DNA of 64,000 bases from CALAED01 sp036555725. Its GTDB lineage: Bacteria > Actinomycetota > Actinomycetes > Streptosporangiales > Streptosporangiaceae. The stretch spans positions 1 through 64,000 of the forward strand of contig DATBKU010000057.1 of NCBI GenBank assembly GCA_036555725.1, given 5' to 3'. A program made the translations under genes and the position numbers. This document shows positions 42,966-50,826 of the stretch, in pieces. Numbering within the stretch: position 1 is the stretch's first letter; each line of letters opens with the position of its first letter. Below the pieces are notes generated by a model. It was given only the letters and a program-made list of their open reading frames with translations, was not told the DNA's origin and ran no database searches.

Positions 42966-44069
42966 TCAGGTCTTGGAGACGAGTTCGTTGGTGAACCACT
43001 CCTGCGGGTTCTTCCCGGCCTCGATGAGCTTGGCGTGGACGAGTTCGTCGTAGACCTTCTGCCAGCTCGCCGAGACGGTCTCGAGGTCGGGCTGGGCGCC
43101 GTTGTAGGACCAGGCGTCCACCTGTCCCTGGAGGACGCCCTGGGCGACCTTGTCGTCCTTGAGCTCCTCGAAGTCGTACTTCTTGCGGACCGCCCGGATG
43201 ACCGTCATGTACTTGTTGGCCTTGTCGTTCATGACGTCATTCATGGTGGCCTTCACGACGTTCATGTAGGCCTGCAGCTGGTCGCGCTTTTCGTCGAGCT
43301 GCCGCCGTGAGGTGAGGTAGCACTGGCCCTCCTCGACCCACTTCGACGGGTCGATCACCACGGCGTCGGGCTTTTGCAGCGGGAACAGCACGGTCTCGAC
43401 CGAGCCGATCACGTAGCCGTCGACGCGGCCCTTCTGGACGAGGTCGTACGTGCCGACGGAGAACCCGGTGACCTGCCGCTGGACGCTGTCGAGCGGGATG
43501 CCCGCGTTGGCCATCATCAGGTTGAAGGTGATCTCGCTGGTGCCGCCCTTCGACGGGATGCCGATCTTCTTGCCGCGCAGATCGGACGGCTGGCGGATCG
43601 GGTGGTCGGGCGAGGACACGAAGCCCAGCGGCGACTTACGCCACTGCATGCCGATGTTGACCAGCGGCGATCCCGCCTGGGCGTTGTGCAGCACGGTCTC
43701 GATGGCGCCGGCCCGGGTGGTGAGCGCGCTGCCCTGCAGGATCGACTGCAACGCCTGCGCCGACCCGCGGGTCGACTGGATCTTGACGTTCAGGCCCTGC
43801 TGCTTGAACCGGCCGTTGACGTCGCCGAGGACCTCGGAGATGAAGCCAAGGTTGAGCGGGATGATGGTCAGGAAGGTGACGTTGTCGAGGCTGTTCGAGC
43901 CGCCGGCCTTGGCGTCGTCCTTACCGCCACATCCGGCGAGCAGGAACCCGCTGGCGCCGCTCACGGCGAGCGTGCCGGCCACCCCTCCGGCCGCGGTTCC
44001 CAGGAACGACCGCCGGCTCATCGGCGGCCGTCCGTTGATCGCATCCCCCGTCCAACTCTTTCTCCCCAT
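42966..44069 (-). CDS. SsuA/THI5-like ABC substrate-binding lipoprotein, Tat signal
   Basis: 367 aa. MSRRSFLGTAAGG is a twin-arginine signal and LLAGC a lipobox, so it should be a Tat-exported lipoprotein. The mature part is an NMT1/SsuA-like binding protein (GRFKQQGLNVKIQ, DLRGKKIGIPSKGGTSE). Ligand unknown; this class favours small organic acids, sulfonates and pyrimidines. GAGGAGG precedes ATG 44069. It is the first transporter gene after the FAD oxidoreductase. Confidence 0.9.
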   Translation of the reverse strand: MGRKSWTGDAINGRPPMSRRSFLGTAAGGVAGTLAVSGASGFLLAGCGGKDDAKAGGSNSLDNVTFLTIIPLNLGFISEVLGDVNGRFKQQGLNVKIQSTRGSAQALQSILQGSALTTRAGAIETVLHNAQAGSPLVNIGMQWRKSPLGFVSSPDHPIRQPSDLRGKKIGIPSKGGTSEITFNLMMANAGIPLDSVQRQVTGFSVGTYDLVQKGRVDGYVIGSVETVLFPLQKPDAVVIDPSKWVEEGQCYLTSRRQLDEKRDQLQAYMNVVKATMNDVMNDKANKYMTVIRAVRKKYDFEELKDDKVAQGVLQGQVDAWSYNGAQPDLETVSASWQKVYDELVHAKLIEAGKNPQEWFTNELVSKT

Positions 44070-44131
44070 CTCTTCCTCCTCGGGCTATGTCAATGGGGTC
44101 AATTCGTGGACGCTGCTCACCCTCCCGGCGC

Positions 44132-45430
44132 TCAGTCCTCGAGGTTCGGGCGCAGCCGCTCGCGCAGCTCGGTGAGGTTGATGTCATGGACGCTGTCCTT
44201 GCCGGCCAGGTCCAGTGCGTGCGCCGCGCCCGCGCCCATCGCCGCGCACGGACCCATGACGCGGACGCTGGACAGGGCGGCGGGGTCGCCGTCGACGCAG
44301 CGGCCGGCGGCGACGAGGTTGTGCACGTCAGGGGGGGTCATGGAGCGGAGGGGGACGTAGTGGACATGATCGGCGTCAAATGTCTCCCATACGTACCCCG
44401 TGACGCGGTCGTGCAACTCGATCGGCCACGCGGTTCGCGCGACGGCGTCGTCGAATTCGGTGCCGGCCCGTACCTCGTCGGCGGTGAGCTGATGCCGGGC
44501 CTGGAGCCAGCGGGTCTGCCGCCGCCCCGGGAAGCCGTACCCGCGCATGCGCGCGTTGCGGAACGCCTTCGGGTACTCCGTGCGCAGGAACTCCAGCGCC
44601 CGGTCGGCCTGCGTACGGCCGTTGAGCTGCGCCTGCGAGGCCTCCACGGGGTCGAGTGGCGCCTCGATGTGGGTCATGTTCAGCACCGCGGTGCCGCGTT
44701 CGGGGAAGAAGAACGCCAGCCCGTCGCGGCGGGTGAGCCCGTACGCGTCGTGCTTGTCGGCCAGCCGCTGGTGCATCTCCTGCAGGTCGGGCTTGTGCTC
44801 CATGTCGACGAACTCGACGATCGCCTGCTGCGAGCCGTAGATGGTGCGCTCCGGGAGCCGGCACGGCAGCCCGGCCTCCCAGGCCAGCGCGGCGTCGCCG
44901 GAGGCGTCGACGAACCCGGTCGCGGTGATGGCGGCGTCGCCGTACCGGGTGGCCAGCGTGAGCTTGCGGACTCGGCCGTCGGCGACGTCGGCCCGCTGGA
45001 TGACCGCGCCGAGGACGAGCCGTATCCCCAGGTCCTGCACTGTCTGCTCGACCCACCGGCCGAGCGCGACCTCGTCGAAGTGGACGATGCAGGTGTGGTG
45101 CTTGGTGTAGTGCAGGTGCCCGGGGCCGAGCCCCTCGAGGTGGGCGAATATCTCATCGAAGACGCCGTGGGTGAGCTGCCGGTACTCCGGTGCGTTGCCG
45201 AAGACCCCGGCGAACAGCCCGATCAGCGAGTTGATCATCTGGCCGCCGAGCACCGGCAGCGCGTCGACCAGGATGACGTCGCGGCCCAGCCGCGCCGATT
45301 CGATGGCGGCGGAGATGCCCGCGATGCCGGCGCCGACGACGCACACATCGGCGCTGAGCTCGTGAGCGGGCGTCCCGCTCGCGGGTTTGACGATGGTCTC
45401 GACTTTCAGCGCGGTCAGCGGGTGCGGCAA
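44132..45430 (-). CDS. FAD-dependent oxidoreductase (FAD_oxidored family)
   Basis: 432 aa. The dinucleotide motif VCVVGAGIAGISAAIESARLG lies at about residue 29 and GFVDASGDAALAWEAG is the family's second FAD segment. Such proteins are often annotated as fumarate-reductase-like or thioredoxin-reductase-like oxidoreductases. It probably performs an oxidation in the aconitase X pathway. The start is TTG 45430, chosen because GGGGAGG lies five bases upstream. It is first in the operon after the LysR gene. Confidence 0.85.
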   Translation of the reverse strand: MPHPLTALKVETIVKPASGTPAHELSADVCVVGAGIAGISAAIESARLGRDVILVDALPVLGGQMINSLIGLFAGVFGNAPEYRQLTHGVFDEIFAHLEGLGPGHLHYTKHHTCIVHFDEVALGRWVEQTVQDLGIRLVLGAVIQRADVADGRVRKLTLATRYGDAAITATGFVDASGDAALAWEAGLPCRLPERTIYGSQQAIVEFVDMEHKPDLQEMHQRLADKHDAYGLTRRDGLAFFFPERGTAVLNMTHIEAPLDPVEASQAQLNGRTQADRALEFLRTEYPKAFRNARMRGYGFPGRRQTRWLQARHQLTADEVRAGTEFDDAVARTAWPIELHDRVTGYVWETFDADHVHYVPLRSMTPPDVHNLVAAGRCVDGDPAALSSVRVMGPCAAMGAGAAHALDLAGKDSVHDINLTELRERLRPNLED

Positions 45431-45556
45431 CGGTCCTCCCCTTGCGCCTGGGACACGAGCGTTTTACGACGTTGCGGGCATGTTAAGGAGAGCGCCGCCG
45501 CACCGGGAAATAGAGAAATCGGCTGTCGACCATCAATGCCGTTTATGAAACCGTGC
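45431..45556 (-). promoter_or_regulatory. Promoter region of the aconitase X operon
   Basis: The 126-base gap between the LysR stop and the FAD oxidoreductase start is the only sizeable gap in the operon. It contains AT-rich stretches on the minus strand (TTCATAAACGGCATTGATGG, 45550-45531, and GATTTCTCTATTTCC further down) where LysR and RNA polymerase could bind. No clear symmetric T-N11-A site was fixed. Confidence 0.4.
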
Positions 45557-46504
45557 TCACAGGCTGTGCGCCGCGCCGACGATCAGCTGCCGCAGCCAGG
45601 CGTGCGCCGGATCGTGTTCGTAGTCCTCGTGCCACCACAGCGTCTCGATGATCGGCTCCAGGTCGGTGGGCGGCGCCAGCGCCTTCAGCCCGAGCCGGTC
45701 GGTGACCGGCGCGACGAGCCGCTCCTGCATCAGCGCCACCCGGTCGGTGCCGGCGACGAACTGCGGTACGGCCTGGTAGCTCTCGACGCGGATCGAGAGC
45801 TGGGGCCGGATGCCGAGCAGGGCCAGCTGCCGGGTGATGGGGGCGGCCGACGGATAGGGGTGGTCCGGGTAGAACGGCGCCACCCAGGCCAGCCGCGCGA
45901 GGTCGTCGACGGTCGGCGCGTCGGTGTCGAGCAGCTGGTTCTTGGCCGACACCACGATCCGCCACCGGTCGGGGAAGAGCACGGCCGACCTGATGTCCGG
46001 GGTGCGGAGCCGGTTCACCGGCGGGGCCACGATGCCGTCGACCAGCCGGATCGTGTCGGCGACGTCGGCCACCAGTGACTCCCTGACCAGCCGGATGTGC
46101 AGCTTGACCCGCGGCGCGGCCGCCTCGAGGAGCTGGGACAGCCGCTCGCCCATGACCGCGACGGTGTAGTCGGCCATCAGGAGGGTGAACTCACGCTCGG
46201 AGGTGGCCGGGTCGAAGTCGGTGCCGGTGGCGAAGAGCCGCTCGGCGGCGGCGCACACCACCTCGACCTGGTCGGCCAGCTGCGCGGCGAGCGGGGTGAG
46301 GACGTAGCTGCCCCGGCTCGAGCCCCGGATCAGCAGCTCGTCGTCGAAGTGCCGGCGCAGCCGGGCGAGCGCGGCGCTGGCGGCCGGCTGGGTCACCCCG
46401 ATGCGGGCGGCGGCGCGGGTGACGTTGCGTTCCCTGATCAGCTCCCGCAGCGCCACCAGGAGGTTCAGGTCCAGGTTGGACAGGTGGGCGGCGGGGCGGT
46501 GCAT
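45557..46504 (-). CDS. LysR-family transcription regulator
   Basis: 315 aa. HTH LDLNLLVALRELIRERNVTRAAARIGVTQPAASAAL at residues 10-45 (written in two parts in homologues as NLD/L and TQPAAS), then a LysR substrate domain. It resembles NodD/SyrM-like LysR proteins in the start HLSNLDLNLLVAL. It lies directly upstream of the catabolic operon on the same strand and is the likely activator. Its ATG starts immediately after the TAA of the FHA gene. Confidence 0.88.
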   Translation of the reverse strand: MHRPAAHLSNLDLNLLVALRELIRERNVTRAAARIGVTQPAASAALARLRRHFDDELLIRGSSRGSYVLTPLAAQLADQVEVVCAAAERLFATGTDFDPATSEREFTLLMADYTVAVMGERLSQLLEAAAPRVKLHIRLVRESLVADVADTIRLVDGIVAPPVNRLRTPDIRSAVLFPDRWRIVVSAKNQLLDTDAPTVDDLARLAWVAPFYPDHPYPSAAPITRQLALLGIRPQLSIRVESYQAVPQFVAGTDRVALMQERLVAPVTDRLGLKALAPPTDLEPIIETLWWHEDYEHDPAHAWLRQLIVGAAHSL

Positions 46505-47050
46505 TTAGCTCGGCGCGACAAGGAAATTGAGGTTCCCGAACCCGACCTGGTCGCCCGGCCGCAGCGGGGCCGGGCCGGTGAGCCGCCAGCCGTTCACGCG
46601 GGTGCCGTTCATCGAGCCGAGATCGGAGATCAACCAGGTGTCCTGGCCCTCGGCCCGGTACAGCTCGGCGTGGAACCGCGAGACGGTCAGGTCGGTGAGC
46701 ACGAAGTGGCAGCCGGGCGCCCGGCCGATCAGGATCCGGGTCAGCTCGGCCGGCGGCAGCACGAACCGGGGCAGCCGGGGCGTCCGCCAGGCCGCGCTGA
46801 TCTGCGCCGTCGCCGCCGAGATGGAGGCGACCGCGCCGGTCAGCATGGAGACGATGCGGCCGCGCGGAGGCAGGTCCTGGACGATGTCGTCGAGCTCGGC
46901 CCGGCTGCGGGCGCGCAACACCTGGTCAACACGCCGCTCGAACGTGTCGGTGGACATGCGGCCCTCGGCCACCCGGTCGCTGAGGGCACGGAGCACGCGG
47001 TCGCGCTCGCTGTCGGAGGCCCGCACCGGGTATGCGGGCTGCCCGTCCAT
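46505..47050 (-). CDS. DUF1707 and FHA domain protein
   Basis: 181 aa. Residues about 6-60 are a DUF1707 (SHOCT-like) domain (PVRASDSERDRVLRALSDRV, GRMSTDTFERRVDQVLRARS). The C-terminal half is an FHA domain (ILIGRAPGCHFVLTD, VSRFHAEL, DLGSMNGTRVNG) that binds phosphothreonine. It is probably a target of Ser/Thr kinases. ATG 47050 is used because AATACT lies six bases upstream and gives a leaderless start; TTG 47071 is in frame. No gap separates it from the LysR gene. Confidence 0.87.
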   Translation of the reverse strand: MDGQPAYPVRASDSERDRVLRALSDRVAEGRMSTDTFERRVDQVLRARSRAELDDIVQDLPPRGRIVSMLTGAVASISAATAQISAAWRTPRLPRFVLPPAELTRILIGRAPGCHFVLTDLTVSRFHAELYRAEGQDTWLISDLGSMNGTRVNGWRLTGPAPLRPGDQVGFGNLNFLVAPS

Positions 47051-47109
47051 GATTGGAGTATTCAGATCCAATGACTCCGTGTCCAGCGGAGGTTACGGAC
47101 CCCCTGGGG

Positions 47110-48261
47110 CTACCTGTTCCAGAGTACGTGGAGCGCCGCGGGTTTGCGGAAGACGAGCCCGCGCGGATGGGCCGCGCGGGCGGGGTCGAGGCGCAGTCCG
47201 GGCAGCCGGTCGAGCAGGGCCGACAGCATCGCGTGGGTCTCGAGGCGGGCCAGCGGCGCGCCGAAGCAGAAGTGCGGCCCGTGCGCGAAGGCCAGGTGCT
47301 TGGACACGTCGCCGCGGCGCACGTCGAACCGGTCCGGGTCGGGGAACACGGCGGGGTCGCGGTTGGCCCCGGCGAGGGAGACGCGGACCAGGTCGCCGCG
47401 CCTGATCGCCGCGCCGCCGAGCTGGGCGTCGCGGGTGGCGTACCGGTCCAGGACGGCGGCCGCCGGCTCCAGCCGCACCGACTCCTCGATCGTGCCCGCC
47501 AGCCGCGCCGGGTCCTCCCGTACGAGGGCGAGCTGGCCGGGATGGCCGAGCAGGTGCAGCACGGCGTTGGTGATCATGCCTTCGGTGGTGTCGATGCCGC
47601 CGAACATGAGCACCGCGGCGTCGGCCACGACGTCGGCGGCCGGCAGCTCGCGGCCCGCCTCGGCCAGCAGCGACGGGCCGCCCTGCGCCAGCGCCGCCTC
47701 GACGCTTGCCCGCAGCTCGCCGTACGGCGCCGTGGCGTCGGCGCTCTCGCCCGCGGTGATGTCGGAGATCGCCGCGACGAACGCCTCGTACCACGTCCGT
47801 ATCGTCGCCGGGTCGGCCTCGGGCAGACCGAGCGCGTGGGCGACGACCGCGACGGCGAGCGGCCCGGCGAGGTCGCCGCGGATCTCCGCCGCGCCGCGCG
47901 GGCGGATGGCGGTGACCAGGCGGTCGACCTCGGCCGCGACGAACGCGGTGAACCGCTCGCGGGTCGCGGCGGGCCGGAACGCGCGGGAGAAGGGGTCTCG
48001 GTGCCGGGTGTGCGCGGGGCCGTCGAGCGACAGCATGCTCGGGCCGATCACCTGGGCGGTGGAAAAGCGCGGGTCGTCGACGGTGAACGTCACGGGGTCG
48101 CGCAGGACGGCGAGCACCAGGTCGCGCCGGGTGACCAGCCAGCCGTCGAGCACCGGCAGCCAGGAGACCGGTTCGGCCGCTCGCAGCCGGGCGAGCAGCG
48201 GATGGGGGTCGCGGTCGAGCTCGTCGAGCGTCGCCGCGGCCCCCACCGGGAAGCTGTTCAT
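47110..48261 (-). CDS. Cytochrome P450
   Basis: 383 aa. Heme-binding loop FAHGPHFCFGAPLARLE with the Cys thiolate; ExxR helix reads EESVRLEP; I-helix reads MFGGIDTTEGM, with Gly-Gly-Ile before the conserved Asp-Thr-Thr, a small deviation from AGxDTT. It is a class of soluble bacterial P450 needing an external ferredoxin, none of which is encoded here. ATG 48261 lies seven bases after TACATT on the minus strand (leaderless), inside the TCTACAATGTAAAG-like element. Confidence 0.92.
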   Translation of the reverse strand: MNSFPVGAAATLDELDRDPHPLLARLRAAEPVSWLPVLDGWLVTRRDLVLAVLRDPVTFTVDDPRFSTAQVIGPSMLSLDGPAHTRHRDPFSRAFRPAATRERFTAFVAAEVDRLVTAIRPRGAAEIRGDLAGPLAVAVVAHALGLPEADPATIRTWYEAFVAAISDITAGESADATAPYGELRASVEAALAQGGPSLLAEAGRELPAADVVADAAVLMFGGIDTTEGMITNAVLHLLGHPGQLALVREDPARLAGTIEESVRLEPAAAVLDRYATRDAQLGGAAIRRGDLVRVSLAGANRDPAVFPDPDRFDVRRGDVSKHLAFAHGPHFCFGAPLARLETHAMLSALLDRLPGLRLDPARAAHPRGLVFRKPAALHVLWNR

Positions 48262-48263
48262 GA

Positions 48264-48277
48264 TCTACAATGTAAAG
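48264..48277. other. TCTACAATGTAAAG element, copy 2
   Basis: The element overlaps the -10 box (TACATT on the minus strand) of the P450 gene. It is nearly identical to 12605-12617 and to the palindrome at 63063-63077, and may be a regulator binding site. Confidence 0.45.
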
Positions 48278-48280
48278 CCG

Positions 48281-49663
48281 TCAGCCGTGGGCACGCCACC
48301 AGTCCTGACCCTCGTCCGCCAGCGTGTAGATCGGGTCGTAGTACTCATAGCGCCGTGACACGGCATCGGGGTCGCCGGACTCCAGGCCCGTACGGTAGTT
48401 CTTCGTCCAGTAGGAGATGCCGCGGCCGCGGTCGTACTCGGCGAGCTGGTGCACCCAGCGCTTGCCGACGTACGGCACGTCGCACACGATGCGCGGGGTG
48501 GCGAAGCCGGGCAGGTAGCCCATGATGCCGTGCTGCAGCCGCTGCGCCTCCCAGACCGCGAGCCGCCAGTGCTCGCTGCCCGGAATCATGTCGCACATAT
48601 AGAAGTAGTAGGGCAGGATGCCGGCCTCGTCGAGCAGCGCGAAGCACAGGTCGAGCAGTTCGGTTTCGCTGGAGTTCACGCCGCGCATGAGGACGCCCTG
48701 GTTGCGTACGTCCCGGATGCCGGTGTCGAGCATGGCGCGAGTGGCGCGGGCCACCAGCGGGGTGACCGACTGGGCGGCGTTGACGTGGGTGTGGATCGCG
48801 ATCTGCGCCCCGCGCCGGCGCGCCTTGGTGGCGAGCCGTTCCATGCCCGCACGGATGTCGTCCTGCAGCCAGTGCTGGGGGAGCCCCATGAGCGCCTTGG
48901 TGGCCAGCCGGATGTCGCGGATGTTGTCGATGTCCAGCAGCTGGTCGACGAAGCTCTCCAGGCGGGGCCACGGCATGTTGGCCACGTCGCCGCCGGAGAC
49001 GACGACGTCGCGGACGCCGGGGGAGCGGCGCAGGTAGTCGAGCATCGCGCCGAGCCGATCGGGCTGCTTGAGGCCGAACTTGTGCTTGGCGATCTGCGGT
49101 GTGGACGTGCCGACGAGGTCCATCCGGGTGCAGTGCCCGCAGTACTGGGGGCAGGTCGGCAGCAGTTCGGCCAGCACCTTGGTGGGGTAGCGGTGGGTGA
49201 GCCCCTCGACGGCCCACATCTCGGCCTCGTGCAGTGAGTCGCGCGCGGCGTGCGGGTGGGACGGCCAGTCGGTGCGCCGGTCGCTGAAGACCGGGATCAT
49301 GTAGCGCCGCACCGGATCGGCGTAGAACGCGTCGGCGGCCGGCGGGCCGTCCGGCACCATCGTGTTGATCATCTGCGGTGGGACCAGCATCGACATGGTG
49401 GCCCGCTCGCGCTGGTCGCGTTCGAGGTCGGCGTAGAAGCTCTCGCTGAGGAGGTCGCCCATGACCTGCCGGAGCTGCCGGACGTTCTTCACGCAGTGGG
49501 CGCGCTGCCATTGCGCCGACTCCCACTCCTGCGGCGTAACGTCTGCCCAGCCGGGCAGTCGCCGCCAGTCGGGCTCGGCCAGCGGCCGCCGGCGATAGGA
49601 GTACGGCTGGTCGACCGCCTCGCTGACGGCCGCGGTCGCCGCTGCGTGAACGTCTGTGGTCAC
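48281..49663 (-). CDS. kamA: KamA-family radical SAM enzyme, probable lysine 2,3-aminomutase
   Basis: 460 aa. The radical SAM cluster motif is CPQYCGHC (Cys171, 175, 178). The PLP-lysine region reads CDVPYVGK, in place of the canonical DAPGGGGK, with the Asp and Lys kept; the other lysine-recognising Asp is in YMCDMIPG. The predicted reaction is L-lysine to L-beta-lysine. It is divergent from kdd-kamD-kamE-kal, which strongly supports lysine as substrate. GTG 49663 was chosen for the Gly-rich ribosome site; longer starts run into the operator. Confidence 0.82.
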   Translation of the reverse strand: MTTDVHAAATAAVSEAVDQPYSYRRRPLAEPDWRRLPGWADVTPQEWESAQWQRAHCVKNVRQLRQVMGDLLSESFYADLERDQRERATMSMLVPPQMINTMVPDGPPAADAFYADPVRRYMIPVFSDRRTDWPSHPHAARDSLHEAEMWAVEGLTHRYPTKVLAELLPTCPQYCGHCTRMDLVGTSTPQIAKHKFGLKQPDRLGAMLDYLRRSPGVRDVVVSGGDVANMPWPRLESFVDQLLDIDNIRDIRLATKALMGLPQHWLQDDIRAGMERLATKARRRGAQIAIHTHVNAAQSVTPLVARATRAMLDTGIRDVRNQGVLMRGVNSSETELLDLCFALLDEAGILPYYFYMCDMIPGSEHWRLAVWEAQRLQHGIMGYLPGFATPRIVCDVPYVGKRWVHQLAEYDRGRGISYWTKNYRTGLESGDPDAVSRRYEYYDPIYTLADEGQDWWRAHG

Positions 49664-49684
49664 GTGGCCCCCCTGCGGGAAAAA

Positions 49685-49711
49685 TTCAGGTAGAAGTATT
49701 ACTACCCTGAA
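49685..49711. promoter_or_regulatory. Operator between kamA and kdd
   Basis: TTCAGGTAG (49685-49693) and CTACCCTGAA (49702-49711) are complementary arms differing by one added G, with eight AT-rich bases between. A further ATCAGGG lies at 49733-49739. The placement suggests joint control of the divergent kamA and kdd genes. Confidence 0.65.
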
Positions 49712-49746
49712 GAATCTACAGATCACTACCAAATCAGGGCGGCGTC

Positions 49747-50826
49747 ATGATCGATCAACGCGGATCGACCTCCGACACGACGGGGCGGACCTCACCCGTG
49801 GGGGCGCACCGTGTGCTGGCGCCCGCCGGCCCCGCGCATTCCGCCGTCCGAACCTGCCTCCCACAGGCCGCGGACCGGCTCGACGCAGACCCGGCGATCC
49901 ACGCGGACGAGGTACGGCTGCGGGTCGAGCGCCTCAACCTCGACGCCGCCTCCTACCGCCAGCTGCACACCAAGCACGGCGGCGACCCCCACGCCATCCG
50001 CGCCGAGGTGCTGGCGATCGTCCGCGAGCGGGGCAAGATGCACAACCCGGTGACCGGCTCGGGCGGCATGCTCATCGGCACGGTGGACGAGGCCGGGCCG
50101 GACTCGCCCCTGGGTCTCACCCCCGGGGATCGCGTCGCCACGCTGGTCTCGCTGACCCTGACCCCGCTGGCCATCACCGACGGGCTGGCCCGCTGGGACG
50201 GGCGCAGCGAGCAGGTCCCGGCCGAGGGGCACGCGATCCTGTTCGCCCGGTCGATCGCGGCCGTGCTGCCCGCCGATCTGCCCGCCGAGCTGGCGCTCGC
50301 GGTCATGGACGTGTGTGGCGCGCCCGCCCTCACCCAGCGCGTCGTCCGGTCCTACGACGCGCCGACCGTCGTGGTGCTGGGCGGCGCGGGCAAGAGCGGG
50401 TCGCTCGCCCTCGCCGCCGCCCGCCGCGCCGGGGCCCGCCGGACCGTCGGCGTCGTGCCGGCGGATGAGGAGGCCGCCCGGCTGACGCGGGCCGGCCTGG
50501 CCGACCACGTCGTACGGGCGGACGCGCGCGACCCGCTCGCCCTCAGCGCCGCGGCGCCGAGTGCGGATGTGACGGTGGTCTGTGTCGACGTGCCGGGCTG
50601 CGAGCACGGCGCGATCCTCGCCACGGCGCCGGGCGGCACAGTGATCTTCTTCTCGATGGCGACGTCGTTCTCCGCCGCCGCGCTGGGCGCCGAGGGCCTG
50701 GCCGCCGACGTGACGATGCTGATCGGAAACGGGTACGTCCCAGGGCACGCCGCCATGGCCCTCGACCTGTTGCGCACCGAGCCCGGCCTACGAAGGATCT
50801 TTGAAGATCGTCTGGAGATCGCATGA
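49747..50826 (+). CDS. kdd: L-erythro-3,5-diaminohexanoate dehydrogenase
   Basis: 359 aa. Its features match Kdd: an N-terminal quinone-oxidoreductase-like domain (HNPVTGSGGMLIGTV) and a Rossmann domain with VVVLGGAGKSGSLALAAARRAG. It oxidises 3,5-diaminohexanoate to 5-amino-3-oxohexanoate with NAD in lysine degradation. The stop overlaps the kamD start, so it heads a translationally coupled operon. The N-terminal 30 residues are poorly conserved. Confidence 0.88.
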   Translation: MIDQRGSTSDTTGRTSPVGAHRVLAPAGPAHSAVRTCLPQAADRLDADPAIHADEVRLRVERLNLDAASYRQLHTKHGGDPHAIRAEVLAIVRERGKMHNPVTGSGGMLIGTVDEAGPDSPLGLTPGDRVATLVSLTLTPLAITDGLARWDGRSEQVPAEGHAILFARSIAAVLPADLPAELALAVMDVCGAPALTQRVVRSYDAPTVVVLGGAGKSGSLALAAARRAGARRTVGVVPADEEAARLTRAGLADHVVRADARDPLALSAAAPSADVTVVCVDVPGCEHGAILATAPGGTVIFFSMATSFSAAALGAEGLAADVTMLIGNGYVPGHAAMALDLLRTEPGLRRIFEDRLEIA

